From: Haliclona indistincta
Lineage: Eukaryota; Porifera; Demospongiae; Haplosclerida; Chalinidae
DNA: 64,000 bases
Reading direction: 5' to 3'
NCBI GenBank assembly: GCA_964017065.1
Contig: OZ024787.1
Location: forward strand, 4,699,569-4,763,568
Made by a program: the position numbers and the translations under genes. Below are positions 34,451 through 47,600 of this stretch, in pieces. How positions within the stretch are numbered: position 1 is the stretch's first letter; every line of letters starts with the position of its first letter. Below the pieces are notes generated by a model that worked only from the letters and a program-made list of their open reading frames with translations, had not been told where the DNA came from and made no database searches.

Positions 34451-37400
34451 CCGCCTTATAATCCGTCAGCTGCCTCAGGAGAAGAGTAGTTCTGGCTAGC
34501 TGTAGTCCTCGTGCTCACCGCCATTAAGGGACTACACGTCGAACATCAGAATGACGAAAATTTCAGTTTCTTCGGGCAAACAAAGCGTGGTCAAAGACAG
34601 TTATCATCAAAGAAACTCACAAATCTGCTTGTGGGCGGAGCAAACACTGTAGAAAGAGTAAAAATTTTATTCAATGAGCCGACAAGCCACGCCCACCAAA
34701 ATGGATTTGTGAACTGAATGGCTCGTGGTGAGCAAACGTATGCATGCGTTTTTGCGTAAAGTGTTCAGTCTGTCAGTCACAAGGCCACGAATATTTAATT
34801 AGTTTCGTGGTTTGCACAAGAATTGAGCTACAGAGGTCAGCTAAAAACGCAGCAAGGTCATTTGTGGCGCCAGAGGTAGGCCTTATAATCCGTCAGCTGC
34901 CTCAGGAGAAGAGTAGTTCTGGCTAGCTGTAGTCCTCGTGCTCGCCGCCATTAAGGGACTACACGTCGAACATCAGAATGACGAAAATTTCAGTTTCTTC
35001 GGGCAAACAAAGCGTGGTCAAAGACAGTTATCATCAAAGAAACTCACAAATCTGCTTGTGGGCGGAGCAAACACTGTAGAAAGAGTAAAAATTTTATTCA
35101 ATGAGCCGACAAGCCACGCCCACCAAAATGGATTTGTGAACTGAATGGCTCGTGGTGAGCAAACGTATGCATGCGTTTTTGCGTAAAGTGTTCAGTCTGT
35201 CAGTCACAAGGCCACGAATATTTAATTAGTTTCGTGGTTTGCACAAGAATTGAGCTACAGAGGTCAGCTAAAAACGCAGCAAGGTCATTTGTGGCGCCAG
35301 AGGTAGGCCTTATAATCCGTCAGCTGCCTCAGGAGAAGAGTAGTTCTGGCTAGCTGTAGTCCTCGTGCTCGCCGCCATTAAGGGACTACACGTCGAACAT
35401 CAGAATGACGAAAATTTCAGTTTCTTCGGGCAAACAAAGCGTGGTCAAAGACAGTTATCATCAAAGAAACTCACAAATCTGCTTGTGGGCGGAGCAAACA
35501 CTGTAGAAAGAGTAAAAATTTTATTCAATGAGCCGACAAGCCACGCCCACCAAAATGGATTTGTGAACTGAATGGCTCGTGGTGAGCAAACGTATGCATG
35601 CGTTTTTGCGTAAAGTGTTCAGTCTGTCAGTCACAAGGCCACGAATATTTAATTAGTTTCGTGGTTTGCACAAGAATTGAGCTACAGAGGTCAGCTAAAA
35701 ACGCAGCAAGGTCATTTGTGGCGCCAGAGGTAGGCCTTATAATCCGTCAGCTGCCTCAGGAGAAGAGTAGTTCTGGCTAGCTGTAGTCCTCGTGCTCGCC
35801 GCCATTAAGGGACTACACGTCGAACATCAGAATGACGAAAATTTCAGTTTCTTCGGGCAAACAAAGCGTGGTCAAAGACAGTTATCATCAAAGAAACTCA
35901 CAAATCTGCTTGTGGGCGGAGCAAACACTGTAGAAAGAGTAAAAATTTTATTCAATGAGCCGACAAGCCACGCCCACCAAAATGGATTTGTGAACTGAAT
36001 GGCTCGTGGTGAGCAAACGTATGCATGCGTTTTTGCGTAAAGTGTTCAGTCTGTCAGTCACAAGGCCACGAATATTTAATTAGTTTCGTGGTTTGCACAA
36101 GAATTGAGCTACAGAGGTCAGCTAAAAACGCAGCAAGGTCATTTGTGGCGCCAGAGGTAGGCCTTATAATCCGTCAGCTGCCTCAGGAGAAGAGTAGTTC
36201 TGGCTAGCTGTAGTCCTCGTGCTCGCCGCCATTAAGGGACTACACGTCGAACATCAGAATGACGAAAATTTCAGTTTCTTCGGGCAAACAAAGCGTGGTC
36301 AAAGACAGTTATCATCAAAGAAACTCACAAATCTGCTTGTGGGCGGAGCAAACACTGTAGAAAGAGTAAAAATTTTATTCAATGAGCCGACAAGCCACGC
36401 CCACCAAAATGGATTTGTGAACTGAATGGCTCGTGGTGAGCAAACGTATGCATGCGTTTTTGCGTAAAGTGTTCAGTCTGTCAGTCACAAGGCCACGAAT
36501 ATTTAATTAGTTTCGTGGTTTGCACAAGAATTGAGCTACAGAGGTCAGCTAAAAACGCAGCAAGGTCATTTGTGGCGCCAGAGGTAGGCCTTATAATCCG
36601 TCAGCTGCCTCAGGAGAAGAGTAGTTCTGGCTAGCTGTAGTCCTCGTGCTCGCCGCCATTAAGGGACTACACGTCGAACATCAGAATGACGAAAATTTCA
36701 GTTTCTTCGGGCAAACAAAGCGTGGTCAAAGACAGTTATCATCAAAGAAACTCACAAATCTGCTTGTGGGCGGAGCAAACACTGTAGAAAGAGTAAAAAT
36801 TTTATTCAATGAGCCGACAAGCCACGCCCACCAAAATGGATTTGTGAACTGAATGGCTCGTGGTGAGCAAACGTATGCATGCGTTTTTGCGTAAAGTGTT
36901 CAGTCTGTCAGTCACAAGGCCACGAATATTTAATTAGTTTCGTGGTTTGCACAAGAATTGAGCTACAGAGGTCAGCTAAAAACGCAGCAAGGTCATTTGT
37001 GGCGCCAGAGGTAGGCCTTATAATCCGTCAGCTGCCTCAGGAGAAGAGTAGTTCTGGCTAGCTGTAGTCCTCGTGCTCGCCGCCATTAAGGGACTACACG
37101 TCGAACATCAGAATGACGAAAATTTCAGTTTCTTCGGGCAAACAAAGCGTGGTCAAAGACAGTTATCATCAAAGAAACTCACAAATCTGCTTGTGGGCGG
37201 AGCAAACACTGTAGAAAGAGTAAAAATTTTATTCAATGAGCCGACAAGCCACGCCCACCAAAATGGATTTGTGAACTGAATGGCTCGTGGTGAGCAAACG
37301 TATGCATGCGTTTTTGCGTAAAGTGTTCAGTCTGTCAGTCACAAGGCCACGAATATTTAATTAGTTTCGTGGTTTGCACAAGAATTGAGCTACAGAGGTC

Positions 37401-40175
37401 AGCTAAAAACGCAGCAAGGTCATTTGTGGCGCCAGAGGTAGGCCTTATAATCCGTCAGCTGCCTCAGGAGAAGAGTAGTTCTGGCTAGCTGTAGTCCTCG
37501 TGCTCGCCGCCATTAAGGGACTACACGTCGAACATCAGAATGACGAAAATTTCAGTTTCTTCGGGCAAACAAAGCGTGGTCAAAGACAGTTATCATCAAA
37601 GAAACTCACAAATCTGCTTGTGGGCGGAGCAAACACTGTAGAAAGAGTAAAAATTTTATTCAATGAGCCGACAAGCCACGCCCACCAAAATGGATTTGTG
37701 AACTGAATGGCTCGTGGTGAGCAAACGTATGCATGCGTTTTTGCGTAAAGTGTTCAGTCTGTCAGTCACAAGGCCACGAATATTTAATTAGTTTCGTGGT
37801 TTGCACAAGAATTGAGCTACAGAGGTCAGCTAAAAACGCAGCAAGGTCATTTGTGGCGCCAGAGGTAGGCCTTATAATCCGTCAGCTGCCTCAGGAGAAG
37901 AGTAGTTCTGGCTAGCTGTAGTCCTCGTGCTCGCCGCCATTAAGGGACTACACGTCGAACATCAGAATGACGAAAATTTCAGTTTCTTCGGGCAAACAAA
38001 GCGTGGTCAAAGACAGTTATCATCAAAGAAACTCACAAATCTGCTTGTGGGCGGAGCAAACACTGTAGAAAGAGTAAAAATTTTATTCAATGAGCCGACA
38101 AGCCACGCCCACCAAAATGGATTTGTGAACTGAATGGCTCGTGGTGAGCAAACGTATGCATGCGTTTTTGCGTAAAGTGTTCAGTCTGTCAGTCACAAGG
38201 CCACGAATATTTAATTAGTTTCGTGGTTTGCACAAGAATTGAGCTACAGAGGTCAGCTAAAAACGCAGCAAGGTCATTTGTGGCGCCAGAGGTAGGCCTT
38301 ATAATCCGTCAGCTGCCTCAGGAGAAGAGTAGTTCTGGCTAGCTGTAGTCCTCGTGCTCGCCGCCATTAAGGGACTACACGTCGAACATCAGAATGACGA
38401 AAATTTCAGTTTCTTCGGGCAAACAAAGCGTGGTCAAAGACAGTTATCATCAAAGAAACTCACAAATCTGCTTGTGGGCGGAGCAAACACTGTAGAAAGA
38501 GTAAAAATTTTATTCAATGAGCCGACAAGCCACGCCCACCAAAATGGATTTGTGAACTGAATGGCTCGTGGTGAGCAAACGTATGCATGCGTTTTTGCGT
38601 AAAGTGTTCAGTCTGTCAGTCACAAGGCCACGAATATTTAATTAGTTTCGTGGTTTGCACAAGAATTGAGCTACAGAGGTCAGCTAAAAACGCAGCAAGG
38701 TCATTTGTGGCGCCAGAGGTAGGCCTTATAATCCGTCAGCTGCCTCAGGAGAAGAGTAGTTCTGGCTAGCTGTAGTCCTCGTGCTCGCCGCCATTAAGGG
38801 ACTACACGTCGAACATCAGAATGACGAAAATTTCAGTTTCTTCGGGCAAACAAAGCGTGGTCAAAGACAGTTATCATCAAAGAAACTCACAAATCTGCTT
38901 GTGGGCGGAGCAAACACTGTAGAAAGAGTAAAAATTTTATTCAATGAGCCGACAAGCCACGCCCACCAAAATGGATTTGTGAACTGAATGGCTCGTGGTG
39001 AGCAAACGTATGCATGCGTTTTTGCGTAAAGTGTTCAGTCTGTCAGTCACAAGGCCACGAATATTTAATTAGTTTCGTGGTTTGCACAAGAATTGAGCTA
39101 CAGAGGTCAGCTAAAAACGCAGCAAGGTCATTTGTGGCGCCAGAGGTAGGCCTTATAATCCGTCAGCTGCCTCAGGAGAAGAGTAGTTCTGGCTAGCTGT
39201 AGTCCTCGTGCTCGCCGCCATTAAGGGACTACACGTCGAACATCAGAATGACGAAAATTTCAGTTTCTTCGGGCAAACAAAGCGTGGTCAAAGACAGTTA
39301 TCATCAAAGAAACTCACAAATCTGCTTGTGGGCGGAGCAAACACTGTAGAAAGAGTAAAAATTTTATTCAATGAGCCGACAAGCCACGCCCACCAAAATG
39401 GATTTGTGAACTGAATGGCTCGTGGTGAGCAAACGTATGCATGCGTTTTTGCGTAAAGTGTTCAGTCTGTCAGTCACAAGGCCACGAATATTTAATTAGT
39501 TTCGTGGTTTGCACAAGAATTGAGCTACAGAGGTCAGCTAAAAACGCAGCAAGGTCATTTGTGGCGCCAGAGGTAGGCCTTATAATCCGTCAGCTGCCTC
39601 AGGAGAAGAGTAGTTCTGGCTAGCTGTAGTCCTCGTGCTCGCCGCCATTAAGGGACTACACGTCGAACATCAGAATGACGAAAATTTCAGTTTCTTCGGG
39701 CAAACAAAGCGTGGTCAAAGACAGTTATCATCAAAGAAACTCACAAATCTGCTTGTGGGCGGAGCAAACACTGTAGAAAGAGTAAAAATTTTATTCAATG
39801 AGCCGACAAGCCACGCCCACCAAAATGGATTTGTGAACTGAATGGCTCGTGGTGAGCAAACGTATGCATGCGTTTTTGCGTAAAGTGTTCAGTCTGTCAG
39901 TCACAAGGCCACGAATATTTAATTAGTTTCGTGGTTTGCACAAGAATTGAGCTACAGAGGTCAGCTAAAAACGCAGCAAGGTCATTTGTGGCGCCAGAGG
40001 TAGGCCTTATAATCCGTCAGCTGCCTCAGGAGAAGAGTAGTTCTGGCTAGCTGTAGTCCTCGTGCTCGCCGCCATTAAGGGACTACACGTCGAACATCAG
40101 AATGACGAAAATTTCAGTTTCTTCGGGCAAACAAAGCGTGGTCAAAGACAGTTATCATCAAAGAAACTCACAAAT
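34451..40175. repeat. 427-bp satellite array, left block (~13.4 units)
   Basis: A unit of 427 bp (period read from GCTCGCCGCCATTAAGGGAC recurring at every 427 bases) repeats head to tail. By eye the units are letter-identical except the first, which reads GCTCACCGCC at 34514-34523. It is broken at CACAAAT (40169-40175) by the 4.49-kb element. The two 60-68-codon ORFs per unit have no recognised domain and follow only from the repetition. Confidence 0.98.
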
Positions 40176-43100
40176 CACCCGCTTCACCTAAAATCACTCA
40201 GGAAATGACTGGTTAAAATCATTGCGTATGACCAGGTCTTGACTGTACAAAATCACCATATATTATAATACGAATGTCATGTATAATACATAAGGACTGT
40301 ACTAGACTACCAGCACACGCCTACTTTAGTAAAGATGGCTCTCGCGAGATGGCTGCTGTATTCACTGAACTCAGGGGACGAGTTGTTTCTGGTGTCTGGC
40401 ATTCTTTTCTACTGACTACGAGCCAAGTGGACCAGCCTTTTAAATTTCTGTGTGACAATGGAAAGCGTTGTAACGAGGAAGAATCTCAGCTAGAATCGGC
40501 TAAATGTGACTATAGTAGCTTGTTTATGAATTAGAGGTCCGATGCCAAGCTCCAGTGCACACCTCTGAGTAGAACTGGTGAGTCTATCAATAGGTGGAGA
40601 TGGTCAGATTGTATTAGTCCTGAGCATTAAGAGTAGCATACTGTTGTTGGTTTTCCTGTAAATGAGATCTATAGACCACCCGCCTGCATGCTAGCTATAT
40701 ATAGCTCTCTATATAGCATTCAGCTGCTTTAATGATCGACAGAGAATAATGTTTCATGCTTGTCTTGTTAACCCATCCAAGGCTACTTGCATGACCAGCA
40801 CACTTGTAATGATGTAATCACAAACTGAAAAGAAGGTTGTCTTGTACCAAAAAAATTGCCACTGAAGCACTTTACCTACAATAGTTCTACTGATACATGA
40901 AAAATAATTGTGGAGGATGAATGCAGCGAAATGGGTAGAGAAATAAATTATTCGCTCAAAAATGTTCTGTCTTCCTGTTAACGACACACGCAGCTCACGG
41001 GGTTCTGAAGAATGACAATCGCCCATGCAGTCTCGAAAGTATTGCAGTGAAAATAGGTAGTCCTACGCGACTTGTCACGATAATTATTGCACAAAATCAA
41101 TTCACATTGCCATCATGATTTTTAATAAGACCAAATTTTTAGCAGTGCTCTGCGCCACAAAAAAAGAACCCTCTCCGTAAATTCCTGGCTACGGCCTTGT
41201 ACATGTATATCGACGGTTTTGTATAATCTAATAATAATAGTGATAGGCATATAATAGGCTCTCTGGTTCATATTATTGACTGTTTTTGTGTTTAGCCCTA
41301 GATTTAACCATCTTAAAATTATCGAAATTTATCACATCTCTCTCTTTCTCTCTCAGGCCTTTCATTGATTTTGTAAAATCAGAAAGTGGACATGTGTTAT
41401 TACTAAAACACCTATTTTGTTCTAGGAGAATGAACATCAGGTTTGTCATAATGAGTGACAACGTGCTGCTTGGTTTGATGGTGTTATGTCCACAGGTGCA
41501 ACCCAAAAAGTGATGGTCTGGCAAGTCGTAACTAGAAGATAATTATAGCTAAGTAGTTACTAATCCCAGACAACAAGACTAGTAATTTTGTTACAGTTAT
41601 ATATTTTCGTGCGTATCACTATTGAAACAATGAACACACTAGGAGTGCATAACACATTATGGTCTAATTGTTATACAATGATTATTTTGTTACAATGAAT
41701 CGTACTATCCACTGAAATAGTCCTGAGCTAATCATATTAAACAGTTGCAAAATTTTTCCAGTGACCTTGCCTGGTAAGCGCTGATGAAGTGTAGCTTGAC
41801 TGTAGGAGTAGTTTAAAAGTATAGTTAAATGCCATTTCATAGTGATCTTGAGACTAAAGTGTAGTAAGTTGAATACTAATCTGGTAGACTTGATGTCTAA
41901 GGATGCTGTGACGGCACTGAAATTAAGAAAATGATATTTAATAGTGATCTTGAGGCTAAAGTGCAGTAAGTTGCATACAAATCTGGTGGACTTGATAGGT
42001 AAGAATGCCGTGACAGCACTGAAATGAAGAAAATGACATTGAATAGTGATCTTGAGGCTAAAGTGCAGTAAGTTGCATACTAATCTGGTAGACTTGATGG
42101 GTAAGAATGCTGTGACAGCACTGAAATGAAGAAAATGACATTGAATAGTGATCTTGAGGCTAAAGTGCAGTAAGTTGCATACTAATCTGGTAGGCTTGAT
42201 GGGTAAGAATGCTGTGACAGCACTGAAATGAAGAAAATTTCATTTCAGAGTGATCTTGAGGCTAAAGTGCAGTAAGTTGCATACTAATCTGGTCTGAAAT
42301 GGAATTTTCTTCATTTCACTGCTGTCACAGCATCCTTAGACATCAGGTCTACCAGATTAGTATGCAACTTATTGCACTTTAGCCTCAAGATCACTCTGAA
42401 ATGGAATTTTCTTCATTTCAGTGCTGTCACAGCATTCTTACCCATCAAGTCTACCAGATTAGTATGCAACTTACTGCACTTTAGCCTCAAGATCACTCTG
42501 AAATAGAATTTTCTTCATTTCAGTGCTGTCACAGCATCCTTAGACATCAGGTCTACCAGATTAGTATGCAACTTATTGCACTTTAGCCTCAATATCACTC
42601 TGAAATTGAATTTTCTTCATTTCAGTGCTGTCACAGCATTCTTACCCATCATGTCTACCAGATTAGTATGCAACTTACTGCACTTTAGCCTCAAGATCAC
42701 TCTGAATTGGAATTTTCACCATTTCAGTGCTGTCACAGCATTCTTACCCATCAAGTCTACCAGATTAGTATGCAACTTACTTCACTTTAGCCTCAAGATC
42801 ACTCTGAATTGGAATTTTCACCATTTCAGTGCTGTCACAGCATTCTTACCCATCAAGTCTACCAGATTAGTATGCAACTTACTGCACTTTAGCCTCAAGA
42901 TCACTATTAAATATCACTTTCTTCATTTCAGTGCTGTCACAGCATTCTTACCCATCAAGTCTACCAGATTAGTATGCAACTTACTACAATATAGTCTCAA
43001 GATCACTATATGAAATGGCATTTATCTACTATTAAACTACTCCTACAGTCAAGCTACACTTCATCAGCGCTTACCAGATTGCAAGGTCACTGAAAACATT

Positions 43101-44664
43101 TTGCAACTGTTTATTATGATTAGCTCAGGACTATTTCAGTGGATAGTACGATTCATTGTAACAAAATAATCATTGTATTACAATTAGACCATAATGTGTT
43201 ATACACTCCTAGTGTGTTCATTGTTTCAATATTGATACGCACGAAAATATATAATTGTAACAAAATTACTAGTCTTGTTGTCTGGGATTAGTAACTACTT
43301 AGCTATAATTATCTTCTTGTTACGACTTGCCAGACCATCACTTTTTCAGTTGCACCTGTGGACATAACACCATCAAACCAAGCAGCACGTTGTCACTCAT
43401 TGTGACAAACCTGATGTTCATTCTCCTAGAACAAAATAGGTGTTTTAGTAATAACACATGTCCACTTTCTGATTTTACAGAATTAATGAAAGGCCTGAGA
43501 GAGAAAGAGAGAGATGTGATAAATTTCGATAATTTTAAGATGGTTAAATCTAGGGCTAAACACAAAAACAGTCAATAATATGAACCAGAGAGCCTATTAT
43601 GCCTATCACTATTATTAGTAGATTATACAAAACCGTCAATATACATGTACAAGGCCGTAGCCAGGAATTTACGGAGAGGTTTCTTTTTTGTGGCGCAGAG
43701 CGCTGCTAAAAATTTGGTCTTATTAAAAATCATGATGGCCATGTGAATTGATTTTGTGCAATAATTCTCGTGAACAGTCGCGTAGGACTACTTAGATTTG
43801 CCATTTTCACTGCAATACTTTCGAGACTGCATGGGCGATTGTCATTCTTCGGAACCCCGTGAGCGGTGTGTGTCGTTAAGAGGAAGACGGCAGAAGATTT
43901 TTGAGCGAATAATTTATTTCTCTACCCATTTCGCTGCATTCCTCCTCCACAATTAATTTTCATGCATCTGTAGAACTATTGTAGGTAAAGTGCTCGGTGG
44001 CAATTTTTTGGTACAAGACAACCTTCTTTTCAGTTTGTGATTACATCATTTCAAGTGTGCTGGTCATGCAAGTAGCCTTGGATGGGTTAACAAGACAAGC
44101 ATGAAACATTATTCTCTGTCGATCATTAAAGCAGCTGAATGCTATAGAGAGCTATATAGCTAGCTTGCATGCAGGTGGTCTATAGATCTCATTTACAGGA
44201 AAACCAACAACAGTGCTACTCTTAATGCTTCTAATACAATCTGACCATCTCCACCTATTGATAGACTCACCAGTTCTACTCAGAGGTGGTGCACTGGAGC
44301 TTGGAATCGGACCTCTAATTCATAAACAAGCTACTAGTCACATTCAGCCAATTCTAGCTGAGATTCTTCCTCGTTACAACGCTTTCCATTGTCACACAGA
44401 AGTTTAAAAGGCTGGTCCACTTGGCTCGTAGTAGAAAAGAATGCCAGACACCAGAAACAACTCGCGCGTCTTCATGAATACAGGCAGCCATCTCGCGAGA
44501 GCCATCTTTACTAAAGTAGGCGTGTGCTGGTCGTCTAGTACAGTCCTTATGTATTATACATGACATTCGTATTATAATATATGGTGATTTTGTACAGTCA
44601 AGACCTGGTCATACGCAATGATTTTAACCAGTCATTTCCTGGGTGATTTTAGGTGAAGCGGGTG
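40176..44664. mobile_element. 4.49-kb foldback element with internal inverted arrays of 104-bp repeats
   Basis: Starts CACCCGCTTCACCTAAAATC and ends with the inverse (GATTTTAGGTGAAGCGGGTG); flanked by CACAAAT (40169-40175, 44665-44671). Outer arms of about 1.65 kb (40176-41830 and 43015-44664) are inverted copies. The centre is two opposed arrays of about 104-bp units (about five units + at 41830-42290, about seven reversed at 42290-43015). ORFs in the arms appear mirrored on both strands and show no transposase motif, so it looks non-autonomous. Confidence 0.9.
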
Positions 44665-47600
44665 CACAAATCTGCTTGTGGGCGGAGCAAACACTGTAGA
44701 AAGAGTAAAAATTTTATTCAATGAGCCGACAAGCCACGCCCACCAAAATGGATTTGTGAACTGAATGGCTCGTGGTGAGCAAACGTATGCATGCGTTTTT
44801 GCGTAAAGTGTTCAGTCTGTCAGTCACAAGGCCACGAATATTTAATTAGTTTCGTGGTTTGCACAAGAATTGAGCTACAGAGGTCAGCTAAAAACGCAGC
44901 AAGGTCATTTGTGGCGCCAGAGGTAGGCCTTATAATCCGTCAGCTGCCTCAGGAGAAGAGTAGTTCTGGCTAGCTGTAGTCCTCGTGCTCGCCGCCATTA
45001 AGGGACTACACGTCGAACATCAGAATGACGAAAATTTCAGTTTCTTCGGGCAAACAAAGCGTGGTCAAAGACAGTTATCATCAAAGAAACTCACAAATCT
45101 GCTTGTGGGCGGAGCAAACACTGTAGAAAGAGTAAAAATTTTATTCAATGAGCCGACAAGCCACGCCCACCAAAATGGATTTGTGAACTGAATGGCTCGT
45201 GGTGAGCAAACGTATGCATGCGTTTTTGCGTAAAGTGTTCAGTCTGTCAGTCACAAGGCCACGAATATTTAATTAGTTTCGTGGTTTGCACAAGAATTGA
45301 GCTACAGAGGTCAGCTAAAAACGCAGCAAGGTCATTTGTGGCGCCAGAGGTAGGCCTTATAATCCGTCAGCTGCCTCAGGAGAAGAGTAGTTCTGGCTAG
45401 CTGTAGTCCTCGTGCTCGCCGCCATTAAGGGACTACACGTCGAACATCAGAATGACGAAAATTTCAGTTTCTTCGGGCAAACAAAGCGTGGTCAAAGACA
45501 GTTATCATCAAAGAAACTCACAAATCTGCTTGTGGGCGGAGCAAACACTGTAGAAAGAGTAAAAATTTTATTCAATGAGCCGACAAGCCACGCCCACCAA
45601 AATGGATTTGTGAACTGAATGGCTCGTGGTGAGCAAACGTATGCATGCGTTTTTGCGTAAAGTGTTCAGTCTGTCAGTCACAAGGCCACGAATATTTAAT
45701 TAGTTTCGTGGTTTGCACAAGAATTGAGCTACAGAGGTCAGCTAAAAACGCAGCAAGGTCATTTGTGGCGCCAGAGGTAGGCCTTATAATCCGTCAGCTG
45801 CCTCAGGAGAAGAGTAGTTCTGGCTAGCTGTAGTCCTCGTGCTCGCCGCCATTAAGGGACTACACGTCGAACATCAGAATGACGAAAATTTCAGTTTCTT
45901 CGGGCAAACAAAGCGTGGTCAAAGACAGTTATCATCAAAGAAACTCACAAATCTGCTTGTGGGCGGAGCAAACACTGTAGAAAGAGTAAAAATTTTATTC
46001 AATGAGCCGACAAGCCACGCCCACCAAAATGGATTTGTGAACTGAATGGCTCGTGGTGAGCAAACGTATGCATGCGTTTTTGCGTAAAGTGTTCAGTCTG
46101 TCAGTCACAAGGCCACGAATATTTAATTAGTTTCGTGGTTTGCACAAGAATTGAGCTACAGAGGTCAGCTAAAAACGCAGCAAGGTCATTTGTGGCGCCA
46201 GAGGTAGGCCTTATAATCCGTCAGCTGCCTCAGGAGAAGAGTAGTTCTGGCTAGCTGTAGTCCTCGTGCTCGCCGCCATTAAGGGACTACACGTCGAACA
46301 TCAGAATGACGAAAATTTCAGTTTCTTCGGGCAAACAAAGCGTGGTCAAAGACAGTTATCATCAAAGAAACTCACAAATCTGCTTGTGGGCGGAGCAAAC
46401 ACTGTAGAAAGAGTAAAAATTTTATTCAATGAGCCGACAAGCCACGCCCACCAAAATGGATTTGTGAACTGAATGGCTCGTGGTGAGCAAACGTATGCAT
46501 GCGTTTTTGCGTAAAGTGTTCAGTCTGTCAGTCACAAGGCCACGAATATTTAATTAGTTTCGTGGTTTGCACAAGAATTGAGCTACAGAGGTCAGCTAAA
46601 AACGCAGCAAGGTCATTTGTGGCGCCAGAGGTAGGCCTTATAATCCGTCAGCTGCCTCAGGAGAAGAGTAGTTCTGGCTAGCTGTAGTCCTCGTGCTCGC
46701 CGCCATTAAGGGACTACACGTCGAACATCAGAATGACGAAAATTTCAGTTTCTTCGGGCAAACAAAGCGTGGTCAAAGACAGTTATCATCAAAGAAACTC
46801 ACAAATCTGCTTGTGGGCGGAGCAAACACTGTAGAAAGAGTAAAAATTTTATTCAATGAGCCGACAAGCCACGCCCACCAAAATGGATTTGTGAACTGAA
46901 TGGCTCGTGGTGAGCAAACGTATGCATGCGTTTTTGCGTAAAGTGTTCAGTCTGTCAGTCACAAGGCCACGAATATTTAATTAGTTTCGTGGTTTGCACA
47001 AGAATTGAGCTACAGAGGTCAGCTAAAAACGCAGCAAGGTCATTTGTGGCGCCAGAGGTAGGCCTTATAATCCGTCAGCTGCCTCAGGAGAAGAGTAGTT
47101 CTGGCTAGCTGTAGTCCTCGTGCTCGCCGCCATTAAGGGACTACACGTCGAACATCAGAATGACGAAAATTTCAGTTTCTTCGGGCAAACAAAGCGTGGT
47201 CAAAGACAGTTATCATCAAAGAAACTCACAAATCTGCTTGTGGGCGGAGCAAACACTGTAGAAAGAGTAAAAATTTTATTCAATGAGCCGACAAGCCACG
47301 CCCACCAAAATGGATTTGTGAACTGAATGGCTCGTGGTGAGCAAACGTATGCATGCGTTTTTGCGTAAAGTGTTCAGTCTGTCAGTCACAAGGCCACGAA
47401 TATTTAATTAGTTTCGTGGTTTGCACAAGAATTGAGCTACAGAGGTCAGCTAAAAACGCAGCAAGGTCATTTGTGGCGCCAGAGGTAGGCCTTATAATCC
47501 GTCAGCTGCCTCAGGAGAAGAGTAGTTCTGGCTAGCTGTAGTCCTCGTGCTCGCCGCCATTAAGGGACTACACGTCGAACATCAGAATGACGAAAATTTC

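Noticed and set aside
34511..40050. Repeated 68- and 60-codon ORFs in every satellite unit as a tandem gene family
   Set aside because: They are identical in every unit because the DNA is identical. They have no domain, no intron signals and poor protein-like composition, and diverged solo relatives do not keep the frames.
41273..43578. Matching ORFs in both arms of the foldback element (FVKSESGHVLLLKHLF and its mirror) as a transposase
   Set aside because: Only about 75-83 codons, with no catalytic motif; duplicated simply because the arms are inverted copies.
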